NCBI GenBank assembly: GCA_022749755.1
Contig: CM040446.1
Location: 12,176,367 to 12,240,366, forward strand
DNA from: Azadirachta indica
Lineage: Eukaryota; Streptophyta; Magnoliopsida; Sapindales; Meliaceae
Direction: 5' to 3'
DNA: 64,000 bases
Part shown: positions 16,401 to 29,453 of the stretch, one piece after another
Layout of the letters: every line of letters begins with the position of its first letter
Position numbering within the stretch: position 1 is the stretch's first letter
Notes under the pieces: generated by a model
What the model was told of the DNA's origin: nothing
Database searches by the model: none
Seen by the model: the letters and a program-made list of their open reading frames with translations, nothing else
Program-made: the position numbers and the translations under genes

Positions 16401-19400
16401 CTTGGTGATGCCAGGTTGTACTTGTGCTAATACCATTCTCCTTGAAGATCATGCTCAACCACAAGCCCATTGTTTACTCATCAGTGAAAACCAAAATTTG
16501 CATTTTTTTTTTTTTTTTAATCCAAGCAGAATAGCAACACGTATTTGAAAAAAAGATAAAAGATAAAAAAAAAAAAAAAAGTTACAACACTACTCCCAAA
16601 TTAAATTTAAAGAGAGTTGATAGGTAAATAGTGCTTAAATGAGTCAAACTGATTTCATAGATGGCTTTAGTGTGTTTCCATCCGCTAACAGGTATGCTTT
16701 CATTGTCAAAATTTCATTTTAGTTTTAGTTACTACTGGATCTTAATAGAACATATAGGTCAACAAATTGTAATGATCTAAACTTAAATACTAAAAGAAAG
16801 AATAAAGAAAGTGTAAATAAATGTATAGGAGTGTAAATAAATGTATAAGTTGTAGAAGAAATGACTTTTACTGTCTATAACAATGTAGAAGGTGTTCAGT
16901 ACAATATTATTCAAATGAGCATGTTTAAAGCCAACAAGAAAAGAAGGGGTCAAAACTTGCAGCTGGGTTTTTGGATAACCGGGATAATATGGCTTTCTGA
17001 AAAAGTTACTGGCAGTTAGCCGGTCAGAAAGAGCTAGAAAAACAAGTGGGATTAAGGTCTAAGCAGTTCTTGGAAAGGGATGTGATTTGATTAGGGAAAC
17101 AAAAAAAAAAAAGAAATAAAGTTCCAGGTTGTCATGGCAGATGAGACTGTGAACAGTAATCAATGGAAGGTACAAGCAGGATTAATACTGGTTAGGGAAA
17201 GTCAAGGTTAAATATTTAACAAAGCATAGAACTAATGAAGTTCAGCTCTCTTACAAAAAAAAAGGCAAATAAATTAGAAGAGTGCTTGGGTATAGCTTAA
17301 TATATTTTTAAAGAGGGTCATAAATTGCATGAAAATGAAAGGAAGAAAAAAAACATGAAAAAAGAAAACAGGGATTGAAATGCAATCGTGCTATATAAGA
17401 AAACTCATTTTTTATTAAAGGAACTCTAAATTTTTAGTGAAGAATACATAAGCATTCACAAACTTCACCAGCCTTCCCCGTGAAGTACAAAAAACTAAGA
17501 AGACTGGATAAAGCAGCATGAAGAGACTGGACCCAACAGAATATCCAAGTACTCTAGTCTGAACAGTAAGTTTTACTATTGCATCAAAGAATGACCTATA
17601 CAGTCTAGATACTGAAATTAAACAACTATGCTAAACCATTTGTTAATCAGTCACCAGCAAAATGAGCGAATTTATGAAGTGAGACAAAAATGCACCAAGA
17701 AACATACGTACAGTATAATGGAGACTTCATTGCTCTTCAGGATTCCAGTGGGATCGACTGTCCCCATTAAGTAATAACTTTCAGTCAGGGGAAGCTTTCC
17801 TGCTTGAAGACTCTTCTTTTCTTCCTTCATTAGTATAGAGAGACGATATTGCAGATATGGTTCATCAAGAGAAATCCCAGATAAGATCATTCTTGTCGCA
17901 ATGAAATCATCCATCTCACCGTAGTTAAGGGAAACTACATGTTAACCAGATCACAGAATAAACCACTTATAAAAGAGTGGGAAGGATTTAGGAAGACAGG
18001 AAGACAGTATAAGATGCAAATGGGAACCAAAGAAATTGAGGAATAAGAAAAATTAAGTGAAAACAATTATAACAGAATCCTTATATCGATATGAAAACAG
18101 GATCAGAGATATGACAGCATAATTAACAAATAAGATTTAGAAATACCTGATAGAACAAATTTTATGACAACCTAACAGAAGAGTTGCTGTATCAGGAAAA
18201 CTACCTTTCAGCGCATTCCGTTTGTTGGAGAAAACACTATTAGCATCTTCCAAAGCACTTCTCAGTGTATTCACAAAAAAGTTTTCTGGCACCCCACCGT
18301 AACTAAGAAGTGCAATTAAATTCTTGGACAGATATGTCTTTCGCGGTTGATTACTGCAATATAGAAGGTAAGTTAAAAATAATAACGTGAAACAGTAAAA
18401 GCCTAAGATGATTACAATACATCTGACTTCCATCAATTGTTACAATCAAAAATGAAAACAATTAATTAGGATGTGCCCCCATTCACCCTAAAGAGAATCA
18501 AATAAAAGCTACCACAATATAATTCAACTATTAACCGTTGTAACTATTATTATAACATTTTTAATCAGAATTTAAAACAATCTTAACAGGCAATAAGAAT
18601 CTTTACGGTACTGAGGCTCAAAAAACTGAGTTCAGTTACACCAATGCAGGCCAAGTTTTTTCAATTGACTTACATTTAGATGCAGTAGGTTCGGATAACA
18701 TCTCACTTGTCTCTCAAATCAACAAAATTTCTTTTCCTTAAAACAGGCTATGGAAATGCTTTCACATTTCCCTTACAACCAGGCTTATCAGAATGGTATG
18801 CTAAGGTCAAAAGGTTTTTGCAGTATTGGAGAATAATTTTATGTGCAATGTTCTCTCATGAATAAAGGCTTGACAAGCATCTTCTACTTGGTTGGACCCA
18901 CTAATATCATGTCATCACTCGAGCAACTTGTACTCCAGAAAAAACTGCATACAAAAAAATACCTTTTCCTGGTTGTGGGAAGAAACTTGAGGATTAATGA
19001 AGTTTCATCTATTAAGCTGCAATGTCAGTGTAACAAAGTACATACATATGGCAAAAACCTTTCCTTTGGGAAAGAGAAATCAACTCTTAAATTATCTAAT
19101 ACCAAATTCAAATTGTTACTAGACAAATATTCTGAGACTCTACTTTCACGTTCAATAGGATCTGTCTCATGCTTACTTCTAATAATTATGGTATTTTGCC
19201 AAAATCAAAAACTTCCCAAATTGTATACAATTTCCTCCAACGTGTACGAAAATGCAGAAATGTATTCTGTCTATAAAGAAGTTTTGTCCAATATGTTTTC
19301 TGTACCAAGAATGCATAAGCTGGTTTCAAATTTTAAGCTTATATATACCAAGTTTGCTAATTGATGGGCAACTGATTCCTCGATAAATATAGATGACATA

Positions 19401-22400
19401 AAAGAGGAAAATAATAAGAAATGAATGAATACCTTGTTTTGACCACCTCCAATGAGTCAAATGTCTGCCCATATGACTGATCTGGATCTGTTTCAACTTT
19501 GATCATCGAGGGTCTAATCTGAATGGTTTGAGGTGGAAGCTAACAAATTCACAGATAATATATTTAAGTAATCGGTAAATATAAAAGTTTAATCTTATGG
19601 GGAAGAACCCAAAAGTACTTATTATCAAAATTTTGTTTGCCAAAGATGAGTTCTGAGATCTTCAAAACTAACTTCAAGAATTTATCTTGAAGTGCAGAAG
19701 AAGAAAGACAAGTAGAAAAGAAACTGACATTTTGATGAGAAGAAGTTATATTAATTCTCCAAGTGTTTGACCTTTAGACTTGACCATAATACGGCCTAAA
19801 ATAACTCCACAATCTATTGCTTACTAACTTCTAAATTCATGAAATAATGAGTTGCCATCAGTGTGTGTATGCGTGTGTGTGCGTGTGTAATCACCAAGAT
19901 ATAGTGAGTATTGGATATTAATCATCTCTTTATTTATGCCTCACTCAGTAAGGCATGAACCAAACTAGATTCAACCCATTAAACAATTAAACAATCACCA
20001 ATATGGAAAACAGATTTAAATAATTTACTGTGCTTTTGAAAAAGGAAAATGGAAGATTTATACCTTCCTGTTGACAAGCAGAGTCCCTTTGACAGCCAAA
20101 CCTTTGTAAAAGAGACGGACCTGCATTAGCAAAGGCTAGAAAGAGGAAAGAAAAAGAAAATATAGCTGATTCTTAGTCCTAAAACAAACAAGACCTTATA
20201 ATAATAGCAATAGTAATAAATAGCACCACAGGCTGAAAGATACACATACTGGTTTCCCACCACAAGATTCTGGTCGGGCCACATCAGAGAACTTTGCTTC
20301 AAATTCTTTGCAATCAATAGATCTCTAATGACAATGAAAACACTATGAATGAAAAGACAAGTCAAGACAGATAAGATTAAAAGATATCAGAGAAATACAA
20401 AACATACCACCCAGAAGCTAGTTTAGTTCTCAAATGATGGTTTCAGAAGCCATAAGACAAGTCAAGTATCTGTTGGGCTCTTCCACCTACTCACTTAAAA
20501 TTTTGTGTCTGTGTTGGTCTGACAGTACATTAAACTTTTACCGTGAAAGTCGATGTAAGCAGTATTTATTTCTCACCAAATAAGAATCAAGCTCTCATAT
20601 TTTCTTCTGAGGGTCGGTGGGGAACAGGAGATAATAATTGACTGAAGTCATAAACATCTCCTCGTTTCCTTGCACGTGGCAGGAATTTATTGTATGTTGA
20701 AAAAAACAAAAATTACAGCTTATTTTGGTGAAGCAGAGACAGAGTGAACCCTCTAGAAGTTATCCTTGACATGCTGGCAACCAATATATGAATGATACAT
20801 GAGTGACTCCTAGTTGAATATGGGGCTATTCCATGTATATATGATCAAATTCAGTATCAAAACAGAATACTGGGTAAATTTTCAAGGTTACATTTTGGTA
20901 GGCATTTCAAGATTAGAAATCTGAAAATCCATTTCATGATTATGCTGCATTTTTTCTATTCTAAATCATCTGAAAGACACAGAAAAACGTCTTTGTTGAT
21001 GCATTTTATTGTCCGGACGCTGACATCGAACATAAAGGAGCCAATAGCAGGTCCTTAACTTACAAGTTACTCCACAAAACTGTAGGGAGTTACAAACTAG
21101 CAGAATAAAATGACTGATCATGCCAAAGATAAGAATAAGATATAAATTGACGAAATATTAATATACATGGACTGAAACTTAATGTTCATTTCAAATCCTA
21201 TTAATAAGTTCAGATGAATAATTGACCAAAAATAAAGCTCCAAACACAAACCTCGATGTTGCCATCACTGGGCGACTTTCCTTTGTAGACATGAGTTGGA
21301 CATTTTAAAGCTAAATCCTCCGATATAAAACCAGTTCCATCTGTGTGTATCTGAATTTTGCCATCGTTGTAGACAACATTACCATCTTCATCCTGCAATT
21401 GGGAAAATGAAAAAGAAAAAAATTCAGCACTGCAGTTGCATTTGGATCTATAATCAGCTAATTACAGGAAGAAAAGGTTTTTGATTGGAGAACCATAAGG
21501 TGGATCATACATGGCAAGGTATATCATCTATTCTCTCAATATGTACTTTTGATAAATCAACTTCCAACTTCATAGTCTTGGACAAAATAAGTGACAACCT
21601 GAATTTCCAGAAAAGAATGGTAATTTATTGTATTTAGAAAAGATACCTTATATGGCCCTTAAAATTACAATCTTAGAATTACCGAGACATATAGTTCGCA
21701 ACACTTGAAACAGTGTGAGCATGCATAAACATTGCTCTGGCTTCATGGACTGTTTTTCCAGATAATACATAGTGTTGACCCTTGTCAGTGGATGCGTCAG
21801 ACTCCATTCGAACAAAATAACATTTGACAGGTGATGTAGTTGGATCTTTTTTCTTTTCTTCTTTTCCACCATCCTTAAACACTTATCAATAGCCATATTG
21901 ATATAGACAAAATGATTATTAAAGGATTCTCATAACTCTACAATGAAAAGTGTCACAGATTGCTTGAAGTATTGGAATAACAACTCAAAATTCAATATTC
22001 ATCGCATCAAATCAGTGAGAAACTCACCAAAAAAGCGGTAACGACGCAAACCAACAAGGATACCTTCTTTTGCAATTTTTTCATATTTAGCATAATCAAT
22101 GAAATTGATTGCGGAACTTCTCCGACCTGCCTCCTCTTCTGCAAACTTGACCATCAAAACATTGTCATCTCCCAATTCCCTTTGTAAGTGACTTCTTGTT
22201 CGATTAAGGTAAGGGCCCTAAAATAAACAAAAAAAAAATTAACAATATATATATAATGCATTTTCTGAAAATTAAAGAAATAATAATAAAGATGCAAACA
22301 AGATTCTGTTTATCATTAGCAACATAACTGCAGAGAATCAAATGGATATTATATATTTAATAGATTATAAATATTAGTCGATGCAAAGAATATAAAGAAG

Positions 22401-24750
22401 AATATAGGCCCATCTTCTGTAAGATAACTAAAAACAACCTAGGCTACTCAGACATTATACAAGCAATAACACAATGAATGAACTGTGAAACTATAATCTG
22501 TTATTTCAAAAACCAATTATATAGTCCTGATAAATAGTTTATAGTCATCTAGAGAAAACAAGTGGCGGAGACATCATTTTTATATCACAATCAAAATTCA
22601 GCTTAACATCTGTGCACTCCACCTTAAGCAATAACACATTACACAATTTCCAGGTACCCTACTCAACCTCTATACCAGCAATTTAAGTTCATTTCTGTTT
22701 AATAGATGCAAAAGCAATTCCGACCCTACAAATATAGTTAGTGTACACGACTGTTTATAAGCCCGCATATATTCAGCAAGACATACCAACCTTGAATGTG
22801 CAACTCCCATGGAGTGAAACGTGGCAATGGTAGAAATGTGTTTTCCCAGAATCCCAGTCTAAAGACTGCAAAAGAAAGGTGCAGGGTAATGAGATACATA
22901 TTGCATTTGACACAAAAGCGACCAAAAACCGTGTCAAGTGCAAACATGCTGGACAGAATTTCTAACTCGACAAGTCAATTAACTCATTTTTAAATTTCGT
23001 ATGCAACGTAAATGTGAAATAAAACTAGATGTCAGGTCTTGAATTCACTCAAAGTTCAAAAGGTTTGATTAAAATTGACAAGAAGTGTCAAATTGATAAA
23101 AAAAAAAAAAAGAGAGAGAGAGAGAGAGATCTTTTTTCAGCAAGTAAGATGTGACAGTGACAATTGGAAAAATAAGAAGAAAAAGCAGACGGCAAAGATT
23201 TAAGATACTAAAAGGGAGAATGCCGGATTCCCCCTGTTGTAAATTGATCTTTCAATTTATGAATATTGTATTAAAAAGAAATTTAAAGTTTTAATAATTT
23301 ATATTTAAAAGATAATTTATAAATTAATTAATAATGTATTATAAAATTAAATATATTATTATTTTAATATGTATTTTTAATTAGGAGTTGAAAATAATTT
23401 TTTATCTAATTAATATTATATAAGGCTAATATTATTATTTTTTAATAAATTAAAATTTTTACAAATATTTTTAAAATTATTGAGACTATTTAAGTAAATA
23501 CACTAAAGGTTCAGGACATATATTATTATACTTAAGTATATAAATTAATATAAGTGATTCGGATTATTATAAAAACAAGAGGAGATTAAGATTATTATGA
23601 AAACCAAAGGGAGTATCGGAGTATTAAGTTAAACAATAGGGGAAATTGGGCATTCTCCCTCTCTAAAATTGATAAAATATATAGCAAAAGACCAGTAGAA
23701 GTATATGATATAAACCTTTCTTCGGTCTTCTTGCTTTGATATATTTTCTGCCGAGTGCTTCCCAAACTTCTGGCTCAAATCTAAACATCTGCAAATCCTT
23801 CAGTCCCCGAATTTTATCAGCTGTTATCACTTCTTCCAGGTTCTTTCTATAGAAAAAAACAAAACAAGTTGATTATTTGAAAAGCGAGCCCAGGCCAGCC
23901 CTTCATTTGGCAGAACAGATAAATAAAAAAGCAGAGCACAGACTTACTCGCCAATATAACTTAATATAAGAAATGACTTTCTGAATTCAAGCTCTCCAAG
24001 TGCCACATATTGAGGAATCGATGCTCGATCACTCACTGTCTGAAAACTCGAACTTAATAGGCAGCCTCTGGGTTGCTCTGGAATCGGAGAGTAACTCGCA
24101 CCACCAGCTGTGCCAAAAAGAAAAAATTGGCAATAATTAAGGCTGAGCAATGAACACCAGCATAAAAAGTAAGGAATTTTGCTTGATAGTGTGATTGAGA
24201 ATGTAATTCCAAACGCCGAAAAGCATGAAAATCGTAATTTACTAATACAGATAGAAGTGTTGTTTAATCTGATATCATCAAGTTAAAAAAAAAGAAAAAA
24301 GCATTTTTACGAAAACGGCTTTTACCCGTCAAAAGCGCCATAACAGAATAACGAACTAAACCACTAACGTTTGAGAAACATCCAACAGCTGCTTAGACAA
24401 AATTTTGAATAAGATAAAGAGAATCCGAAACCTTGAGAAGAATTCATGAGACAAACGGTGGCAACGGGGCTTCGATTTTGCTGAGACGGTGAAAGACAGG
24501 CACGTTTCAGCGGTGACCCGTTGTTGTTGCCTTGATTTTTGACCAAATGCATGACGAAGCCGCTGAAAGTTTTCTTAATTTTTTGACTGGCGATTTTACG
24601 GAGAACCTCGAGAGCTCGTTCTTCACCGAGGGAAGCGAGACCGTTTCTGGCTACGGCGCCAGGCGGCGGTTGATTCTGGTCGTCGCAGATTTGGAGTATG
24701 AGTTGTTCTACGGAATGCGGGAGAGGAACTGGTTGAGTAGAATCACACAT
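13468..24750 (-). CDS. RNA-dependent RNA polymerase, gamma clade (RDR3/4/5 type), with one frameshift
   Basis: Cellular RNA-dependent RNA polymerase making double-stranded RNA from RNA templates; the biological role of the gamma clade is poorly known. Exons in gene order: 24432-24750, 23948-24107, 23716-23846, 22791-22858, 22028-22217, 21683-21881, 21511-21598, 21252-21392, 20250-20324, 20064-20135, 19433-19539, 18205-18353, 17712-17934, 15777-16005, 15001-15146, 14317-14489, 14046-14190, 13801-13964, 13468-13701. The catalytic loop is GGDFDGD, with DFDGD at residues 704-708; Phe is the hallmark of RDR3/4/5 against DLDGD in RDR1/2/6. All junctions agree in phase except exon 16, whose A14 run (14328-14341) is one base too long. 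Read literally, translation stops after about 824 residues; in phase the protein would have about 1003, normal for the clade. The active site precedes the break. Whether the extra base is real or an error cannot be told here. Confidence 0.9.
14328..14341 (-). other. A14 homopolymer causing a frameshift in RDR exon 16
   Basis: On the gene strand GATGCACCC is followed by 14 A, then CTGGTCAAAGG and the donor GTTAGT. With 13 A the reading is Pro, Lys x4, Thr, Gly, Gln, Arg and joins in phase to the next exon (Ile-Glu-Ile-Pro-Glu-Glu). With 14 A it becomes Lys-Asn-Trp-Ser-Lys-Asp and hits TGA at the start of exon 17. Confidence 0.85.
16812..16849. repeat. 19-bp tandem duplication in an RDR intron
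   Basis: Two adjacent copies of a unit containing 'gtgtaaataaatgtata' lie in the long intron between exons 13 and 14. No function is apparent. Confidence 0.6.
19861..19888. repeat. GT-rich microsatellite
   Basis: Interrupted GT repeat with occasional GC units, located in the RDR intron between exons 10 and 11. Confidence 0.7.
23214..23659. mobile_element. MITE in an RDR intron
   Basis: A ~446-bp AT-rich element is bounded by terminal inverted repeats of about 26 bp. The left end is GGGAGAATGCCGGATTCCCC. The reverse complement of the right end reads GGGAGAATGCCCAATTTCCCC. The flanks share 'ctaaaa' (left 'atactaaaa', right 'tctctaaaa'), a possible degenerate 9-bp target duplication that would suit a Mutator-like origin, but this is weak. 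It has no coding capacity. It sits between exons 3 and 4 (intron 22859-23715), 57 bp from the exon 3 donor. Confidence 0.85.
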
Positions 24751-25763
24751 GTTTGCTACTGTTTGTCGTTTGTTTGAAGTTTAGAGTTAGATGAAATGAA
24801 ACGATGATGTTGCGACTTGCGAGTGAGATTTAAGAAGAGGATTCAAATTTCATTAACGGAGAAATTGATTTCCGCTCGGTTCTGTTTCCCGCTTAAAGTG
24901 ATAACTGATTGAGTGGGACAACGATCACATCACGGCGACAATAACCGATAGCTATTATACTTCATTTTAATTAAATTAAATTAAAAAAAAAAAAAAAAAA
25001 AGAAATTGTTTTCAATTTCGTGGTTTTTAAAATAGAGAAATATTATTACGATATGAGTAAATATTTCAGTTTTACTTATAAAAATTGCGAGAGTTATAGC
25101 CAACTCCTGGCAACATACTTTACATACCCTGACCATTTTCACTGCTAAATGTGAACTGCTGCTCCTACAAAATACTCAAAATTTTACAAAGATTGAAAGT
25201 AAAATAAATAATTGATATACTTTTTTCAGAAAATCAATCACATTTTAATTTATATTTTATGCGAGAATTTTCGATGGATCGAAAAGGCTGCATATTTTAA
25301 TAAAAGAAAAGACATGGAAAGGCAGTGCATTATTAATATTAATACAATTATGATACAAAACTTCGATGCGAAGTTCTCCATATGCAGTTAAAGGTAGCGT
25401 GTGATTAAAGCAGCCTCTTTTAGGATATAAAGAGAGGAGAGTGTATTTTATTTATGGTCTTGCGTCAACCAAAAATATCAAATCAAATTTTGTCTGGAAC
25501 TGCAAGGACACACATGTGCAATAATTATCACAAGCTAGTTAACCTAGTAGAAGTACAGAGGTTGCACTAGTCTAGTGTAAACAGGAGAAAGCTCGCGTCG
25601 ATTGATAGGGCGAGATTTAAGGGAATCTTTGATTTAACTTTCTCAATTATCTTCTTTTCTATTATTATTATTATTATTATTATTACGAATTTGGAAAAAC
25701 ATGTGTTTGTAATAATGAAATTGCGATTGAAAGATGATGTTCAGAGTGGTCGAAAGAAATAGC

Positions 25764-25794
<31 letters not shown>

Positions 25795-27264
25795 GTGTGA
25801 ACCGAGGACATTATTTTCCAAGCCATATTTATATTTAACTCATTCATTGGCTCCTTTACAGGTCAATCGATTTGTGATTAAAGAAGACGGAAAGCCAAAA
25901 AGAAGAGTTAGACAAGATAGGAGCAGCAAAGTTGATACTTTTTCATTTGGAAAAATTAACACACTTTCCAGAGTTTACCTTCACGAGTAAGCAAGTGGAG
26001 AGAAGCCCACCGGATGTGAGATCTTAAATTTCTATTTTTCCGTTTAATCGACGGATAATTATTTGACATCAATTGGACAAATAATGATTTTGTTATATTC
26101 GAATTAGACAAGATTTAGTACCAGCACGTTGCTAATTGAGCAAATTGTCAATTTGAATTTCACACTTATGTAGTATTAATACATTCATATAATTATACGA
26201 AAAACCCTTCGATACTGTGATAAAAAATCCTAAAATCAATAACACCTTTAAATTTTAAAATTAAAATCTGAATCTTTCATTTTATACATTAGTAATTAAC
26301 CTATTTATCAAGTAACATGTCAAATTAATTTATTATACAAGTTAAAAATTATTTTTTTTATTTTTTATTTTTTAATATATTTAAGTTATTTTTTTATAAT
26401 TTATTTTTTATAAATATATTTGAAATATAAATTTATATATTATAGTGAAAATTTTAATGTTAAACAATGTGTTATGCATATTACAAATAATCTACTTAAA
26501 AAACATTAAGTTAAATATTATAAAAAAAAAAAATTTTATATTCATTCTTTATTTTTCTAAAAAATTATTAATAATAAAATAAATTATTATAACTCAAAAA
26601 TCAATATTAGAAAGTAAGACATATCTCATATATCACTCATGATGATCGTATTTATATGGATTAATAAAAAAATATATGTTATTTTGAAGATATAAACATT
26701 ATTGCAATCATTAAGAATGATTAGTATAATAAAATAAAAAAATAACCCTATAATTAATATTACATTAATAAAAAAAGAAATAAGAATATTTTAAAGCCGA
26801 TAAATTGTTAGTGAAAAAAAAAAGCATACATGTTATTATGAAATATAAATAAGGAAATTTGAAAAATATAATTAAGAAAACTTAAATGTAAGTTAATTTG
26901 CTTTTATAAAATTGATGTTAATTGTGAGAAATAAAAAATTTAAGACATCTTAATCACATATAACACAAATTCAATTTTGCATGAAAAGGGTGCTATTATT
27001 AAATTACTAATATTGATTATTTGTAAAATAATACTTTATCTAATGTTATGCAATTAGAAAGAAAAAGAAAAAAATGAGAAAAAATTGATTTATACACATG
27101 TAACTTAAAATTATTTAAATAATTGAAATAAATTTAAAATATCAATAATCATTTTTTTAAAAGTATACCCATACATCTAGAAAAAACATATATTTATGTG
27201 TCACAAATATTTTATATAATAATAATAATATAAAAAATTATGTAAAAGTTGTAATCAATTTTAT
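24751..27264. other. AT-rich intergenic DNA upstream of RDR
   Basis: No gene is recognised. The first ~200 bp is the RDR promoter and 5' region. There is an ATT microsatellite near 25661-25686 and a CT run near 25763-25792. A short perfect palindrome, 'acttcgatgcgaagt', lies near 25361. The region 26160-27260 is almost pure A/T with no supportable feature. Confidence 0.5.
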
Positions 27265-28615
27265 AATTTTACTGATGTTCTACTTTTTTGTTCACAAAAT
27301 TTTTATTATAATTCAATTTTGTATATGTTAATTACAAGTAGATTGTTGATTTACAATTCTTATGTTACATTTTATTTATTCTGTTCTTACAATTATAGTA
27401 TTGTTATTTATTGTTTCATATTTATTTTCATTTATTTTATCATAAATATATTTTTTTATACTATTTTTATACATTTGGTGTTTATTTTTATTATTTTATG
27501 TTAGCTTATTATTTACTATTTTTTATTTTTAACGTTCACAATTATTATATTTTATATATAAGTTTTCCATTAAAATTTAATTTTTTATGTAAAAATTATA
27601 TTTTTTATATTTTTTTTATATGTTTTATGTCACAATTACAATTCTTTTGGTTTGTTTACAATTATATTGTTATCATTTGAAAATATCATGTAAATTTACA
27701 TTTATCTCAGTATATTTACATTTTTAATGTTAAATTTATGAAACTGATGTTCATTTCTCTATTGTATATTGGCTAATATTTTTTATTTTTTAATTTTTAA
27801 TGTTTACAATTATTATGTTTTACATATAAATTTTACATTATAATCTAATTTTTTATTTCAAAATTAAAATTTTTATGAGTATTCATAAGTTTTATATCAC
27901 AATTATTTTCTTTTTATTTTGATACAACTATATTGTTGTTATTTAACATTTTTATATTAATTTATATTTATCTTATTTCATTTACATTTTCAATGTTAAA
28001 TTTATGAAGTTGATGTTTATTTTTACTATTTTATATTGAATTATTGTTTTTAATTTTTATCGTTTACAAGTATAATATTTTACATACAAATTTATACCGT
28101 AATTTAATTTTTTTATATTAAAAAAATATAATTTTTATGTGTATTTATAACTTTTATATCACAATTATTTATTTTTATTTTGTTTACAATTATATTATTA
28201 CTATTTAACAATTTTACGTTAATTTACATTTATTTCCGTTTATTTATATTTTTATATGTCTTTGTAAAATTGATATTCATTTTTATTATTTTATATTGTC
28301 TTATATTTTTTATTTTTAAATTTTAACGTTTATAAGTATTATATTTTACATACAAGTTTTACGTTAAAATTTAATTTTTTATGTCAAAATTACGATTTTT
28401 ATGTGTATTCATAAGTTCTATATTACAATTGTTTTCTTTTTATTTTGTTTACAACTATATTATTATCATTTAATAATTTCATATTAATTTACATTTCTTT
28501 TATTTCATTTACATTTTTAATGTTGAATTTATGAAGTTAATTTTCATTTTTATTATTTTATGGTGGCTTAAATTTTTTTATTTTTATATTGACAAGTATT
28601 AGATTTGACCGTAAT
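27265..28615. repeat. ~265-bp AT-rich tandem array, about five units
   Basis: A recurring anchor 'gtttacaa.tatta.attttacatataa.ttttac' appears at 27534, 27802, 28062, 28328 and in degraded form at ~28588, giving periods of 268, 260, 266 and about 260. Each unit also carries a 'tatcacaattattttctttttattttg' type segment, a 'tatattgtt.ttattta' segment and an 'aatgttaaatttatgaa.ttgatgtt' segment, in the same order. Units differ by many substitutions. Open frames across it are hydrophobic low-complexity readings of the repeat. The structure resembles a small satellite or minisatellite block, or the internal repeats of a decayed transposon. Confidence 0.8.
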
Positions 28616-29453
28616 AATTACAAAATAAAGTTTACAAATCATTGAAATTAAATTACAAAAGATATTTGAGAGGGAATAAAAGTGAAAAGAAAATTAAAAG
28701 AAAAAACGTAGGATTTGTTGAAATTAATTAAAAATAAAAAAAAATTTGTAGAAAATTTTTTCCGGTAAAAGGATCCTGTTTCACGATATTTAAAATAATT
28801 ATACTCTTATTATAAAATGTAACAATTAAAATATTCAATATACTTACATTAATTTGACAACCGATGTTTACCATTCAACTTTCATGTATCCGTGAAATTT
28901 AATTATAGAAATTTGACAAGTATGTTTTCTACAAGCAAGCAATACGGTAGCATCAACAAGCTGAATCCACGACACAGCCAATCTTGAACAAATTCAAAAA
29001 GATATACTATGTAATAGTAAGTCCATAAATAAATAAAAGAATATTGCATTCAAGATTAATCAAAAAGTTCAGAATTACAATTTTACAATATGGTAAGACT
29101 CCCATTTTCAATTATCATTTCAGTTTACCATAACTGGATCAAAGTTAATCAACAGAAAATTTTAGTAAACAGCATATGGACAGTGGCATGGAGCTCCTGG
29201 CCTGGACATCGAAGCCATATATTTGAATCTAGCTGACTATTTCCCACCTGCAGCAATTGCCAACCATTTCCTCAAATGCTTCTTACATAACAACGATAAT
29301 AACGATGGTGAATAGCTTTTCATACTTGGTATCTTTAAAATTTAAAAATATATTATATGCCATGTGTTTGTTAAAAACTTGATTGCACGCCCTCACAGAC
29401 ATGTAATCAATCATTACACAGATTTGTGATCCTTAGGAGCCATGCTGATCTAA
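28616..29453. other. Intergenic DNA downstream of the golgin gene
   Basis: AT-rich sequence to ~28900, then mixed sequence forming the golgin 3' region. No gene, RNA or repeat is supported. Confidence 0.5.

Noticed and set aside
22859..22866. Acceptor cag|TCTTTAG eight bases upstream for RDR exon 4
   Set aside because: It would put the conserved Asp-Trp-Asp-Ser-Gly-Lys reading out of frame; the acceptor after TTTAG keeps the phase.
27319..27680. Two hydrophobic open frames
   Set aside because: They lie in the 265-bp AT-rich tandem array; composition is Phe, Tyr and Ile only and there is no family resemblance.
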